A stretch of 12,642 nt of DNA from an uncultured Candidatus Saccharibacteria bacterium (GTDB lineage: Bacteria > Patescibacteria > Saccharimonadia > Saccharimonadales > UBA4665), in assembly GCA_946482575.1 (NCBI GenBank), contig CAMLRZ010000022.1, positions 1 to 12,642 of the forward strand. The letters run 5' to 3'. Made by a program: the position numbers and the translations under genes. Of the stretch, positions 11,226 through 12,642 are shown one piece after another. Position 1 is the first letter of the stretch. Each line of letters opens with the position of its first letter. Below the pieces are notes generated by a model. That model had not been told where the DNA came from. It saw only the letters and a program-made list of their open reading frames with translations, and did no database searches.

Positions 11226-12642
11226 ATGGCACGTAAACAAAAAATGGATCCTGTTGCACTGGCGCAAGCTCAGCAACAGCGTGAGCAACAAGAAGTTGCC
11301 GCGGCATTTCAAAAAGGTATTACCGCGCTTCGCGACTTTATCGCACCAAGCTCGCTGGAATTCAACAGCAGCTTCTTTCAACTTGGCACCCGTTTAGCGC
11401 GCACCTACTACGTGTACGGATATCCCCGCCAGCTGTACACCGGCTGGCTCAGTGCCATGGTGAATCTGGACGAAGTGATTGACCTTACAATGTACATCTA
11501 CCCGGTTGAAAGCCAGGTGGTATTAGACAACCTTCGCAAAAAAGTAACACAGCTGGAAGCTGGCATCCAGATTGACAACGAAAAAGGTCGCGTCCGCGAC
11601 CCACAAAAGCAGGCCGCCATCCAGGACGCCGAAGAAATGCGTGACAAACTGCAGGTGGGCGAAGAACGATTCTTCCGCTTTGGTTTGTACTTTACGCTAT
11701 ATGCTAACAGCGTTGAAGAGCTAGAATTTGTTTCGCACAAAGTTGAGTCACTGCTTGGTCAGCAATTAATTTTCTCCAAGCCTGCCAGCTCGCAACAAGA
11801 ACAGGCTTTTAACAGCGTTATTCCGCAGTTTACTGACCAACTCCAAATCCGTCGCAACATGTCCACTGGCGCCATTAGCACCAGCTTCCCGTTCACCAGT
11901 GCGGACCTCAGCCAGGATGGCGGTATTTTGTATGGCATCAACATGCACAACTCCGGTTTAGTTATCTTTGACCGGTTTAGCTTGGAAAACGGCAACGCCG
12001 TGGTCTTTGCTAAGTCTGGTGCCGGTAAGTCGTTTACCGTTAAGCTTGAGGCGCTCCGTTCTTTGATGATGGGCACCGAAATCTTTATTATTGACCCAGA
12101 AAACGAATACGAACGCATGTGTGACGCCGTTGGTGGAGCATACGTTCGTCTGAGCTTGAGTTCGGCAACTCGTATTAACCCCTTTGAACTGCCGCGCGTG
12201 GTTGATACCGACGAGGCCGACAACGCCTTGCGCAGTAACTTGATCACACTGCACGGATTGCTACGCTTGATGATGGGTGGCGCGCAGGCACAGATGGCTG
12301 GTGCAGGCGCTATGATGGTGCCCGCTCTGAACCCTGTGGAAGAATCAGACCTGGACGCTGCCTTGATTGAAACATATGCCAAAGCGGGCATCACCAACGA
12401 TCCACTGACACACACTGGTACGCCACCAACTATTACCGATTTATACGAAACGCTGTTGCACATGGGTGGAACTGGTCCACAGTTGTCTCAGCGCCTGCGT
12501 AAATACACCACCGGTACCTTTGCTGGCATCTTTAGCCAACAAAGCAACATCGACATCAACAACCCATTGGTAGTCTTTAACATTCGCGACCTTGAGGACG
12601 AACTGCGTCCGGTAGCTATGTACATTATCTTGAACTACATTT
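11226..12642 (+). CDS. virB4: VirB4-family T4SS ATPase (3' part beyond the window)
   Basis: The first 472 codons of the T4SS motor ATPase are present; the frame is open to the window end. A short Gln-rich start and an N-terminal domain (about 45-235, with YVYGYPRQLYTGWLSAM and RFFRFGLYFTLYA) lead to the ATPase core. The Walker A motif AKSGAGKS lies at 262-269 and the Walker B strand IFIIDPENEYE at 286-296. VFNIRDLEDELRPVAMYIILNYI near the edge is the usual VirB4 segment. The protein hydrolyses ATP at the inner face of the membrane to drive pilus assembly or substrate transfer, docking on PrgI/VirB3 and VirB6. AGGGAG lies 8 nt upstream, and the ATG touches the TAG of the TraC-like gene. A Gly/Met/Ala-rich stretch (350-366) inside the ATPase domain looks like a flexible insertion. 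The family call is firm. Confidence 0.96.
   Translation, partial: MARKQKMDPVALAQAQQQREQQEVAAAFQKGITALRDFIAPSSLEFNSSFFQLGTRLARTYYVYGYPRQLYTGWLSAMVNLDEVIDLTMYIYPVESQVVLDNLRKKVTQLEAGIQIDNEKGRVRDPQKQAAIQDAEEMRDKLQVGEERFFRFGLYFTLYANSVEELEFVSHKVESLLGQQLIFSKPASSQQEQAFNSVIPQFTDQLQIRRNMSTGAISTSFPFTSADLSQDGGILYGINMHNSGLVIFDRFSLENGNAVVFAKSGAGKSFTVKLEALRSLMMGTEIFIIDPENEYERMCDAVGGAYVRLSLSSATRINPFELPRVVDTDEADNALRSNLITLHGLLRLMMGGAQAQMAGAGAMMVPALNPVEESDLDAALIETYAKAGITNDPLTHTGTPPTITDLYETLLHMGGTGPQLSQRLRKYTTGTFAGIFSQQSNIDINNPLVVFNIRDLEDELRPVAMYIILNYI

Noticed and set aside
11498..12463. Minus-strand open frames over the VirB4 gene
   Set aside because: The plus-strand frame encodes intact Walker A and B motifs and is continuous to the window end. 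The antisense frames have no recognisable motif.

Overview
The window looks like part of a Candidatus Saccharibacteria (TM7) or closely related Patescibacteria chromosome. The evidence is a run of tiny two-helix type IV secretion (T4SS) pilin-like proteins, facing a conjugation-type gene order of VirB6-like protein, PrgI-family protein, VirB4 amino-domain (TraC-like) protein and VirB4 ATPase. This arrangement is typical of these reduced episymbionts. UGA is used as an ordinary stop (for example at 5784-5786), so the genetic code is the standard bacterial one and not that of Gracilibacteria or Absconditabacteria. The lineage assignment is inference from protein style, not from a marker gene.

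Layout. Positions 1-300 hold two serine tRNA genes on the minus strand (UGA, then GCU), both with encoded CCA and a shared promoter. A ComF-family phosphoribosyltransferase (minus) and a small heat-shock protein (plus) diverge around 909-1039; the hsp20 gene has its own promoter and terminator. Positions 1568-1752 contain no gene but much secondary structure, including a bidirectional terminator. Positions 1753-4154 (minus) hold six paralogous pilin-like genes. Five form a tight operon that probably starts with a leaderless message. The sixth has its own promoter, embedded in the terminator of the fifth.

Positions 4220-5914 (plus) form a GC-richer cassette with three small unrecognised genes in two transcription units. 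Each unit has a hairpin leader, a strong Shine-Dalgarno and a palindromic 3' region before an intrinsic terminator. One gene encodes a soluble Tyr/Pro-rich protein and two encode small membrane proteins. Positions 5939 to the window end (plus) are the T4SS core operon: a large VirB6-like channel protein with a cysteine-bearing ectodomain and a long hydrophilic tail, a PrgI-like inner-membrane protein with a Pro/Gln-rich tail, a separate VirB4 amino-domain protein, and the VirB4 ATPase, which is cut off by the window edge.

A reasonable model is a cell-envelope-spanning secretion or conjugation-like apparatus. The left arm would supply a set of alternative pilus or surface subunits and the right arm the channel and motor. 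The three orphan genes between them are candidate accessory or effector-like parts specific to this lineage. That role is inferred only from position.
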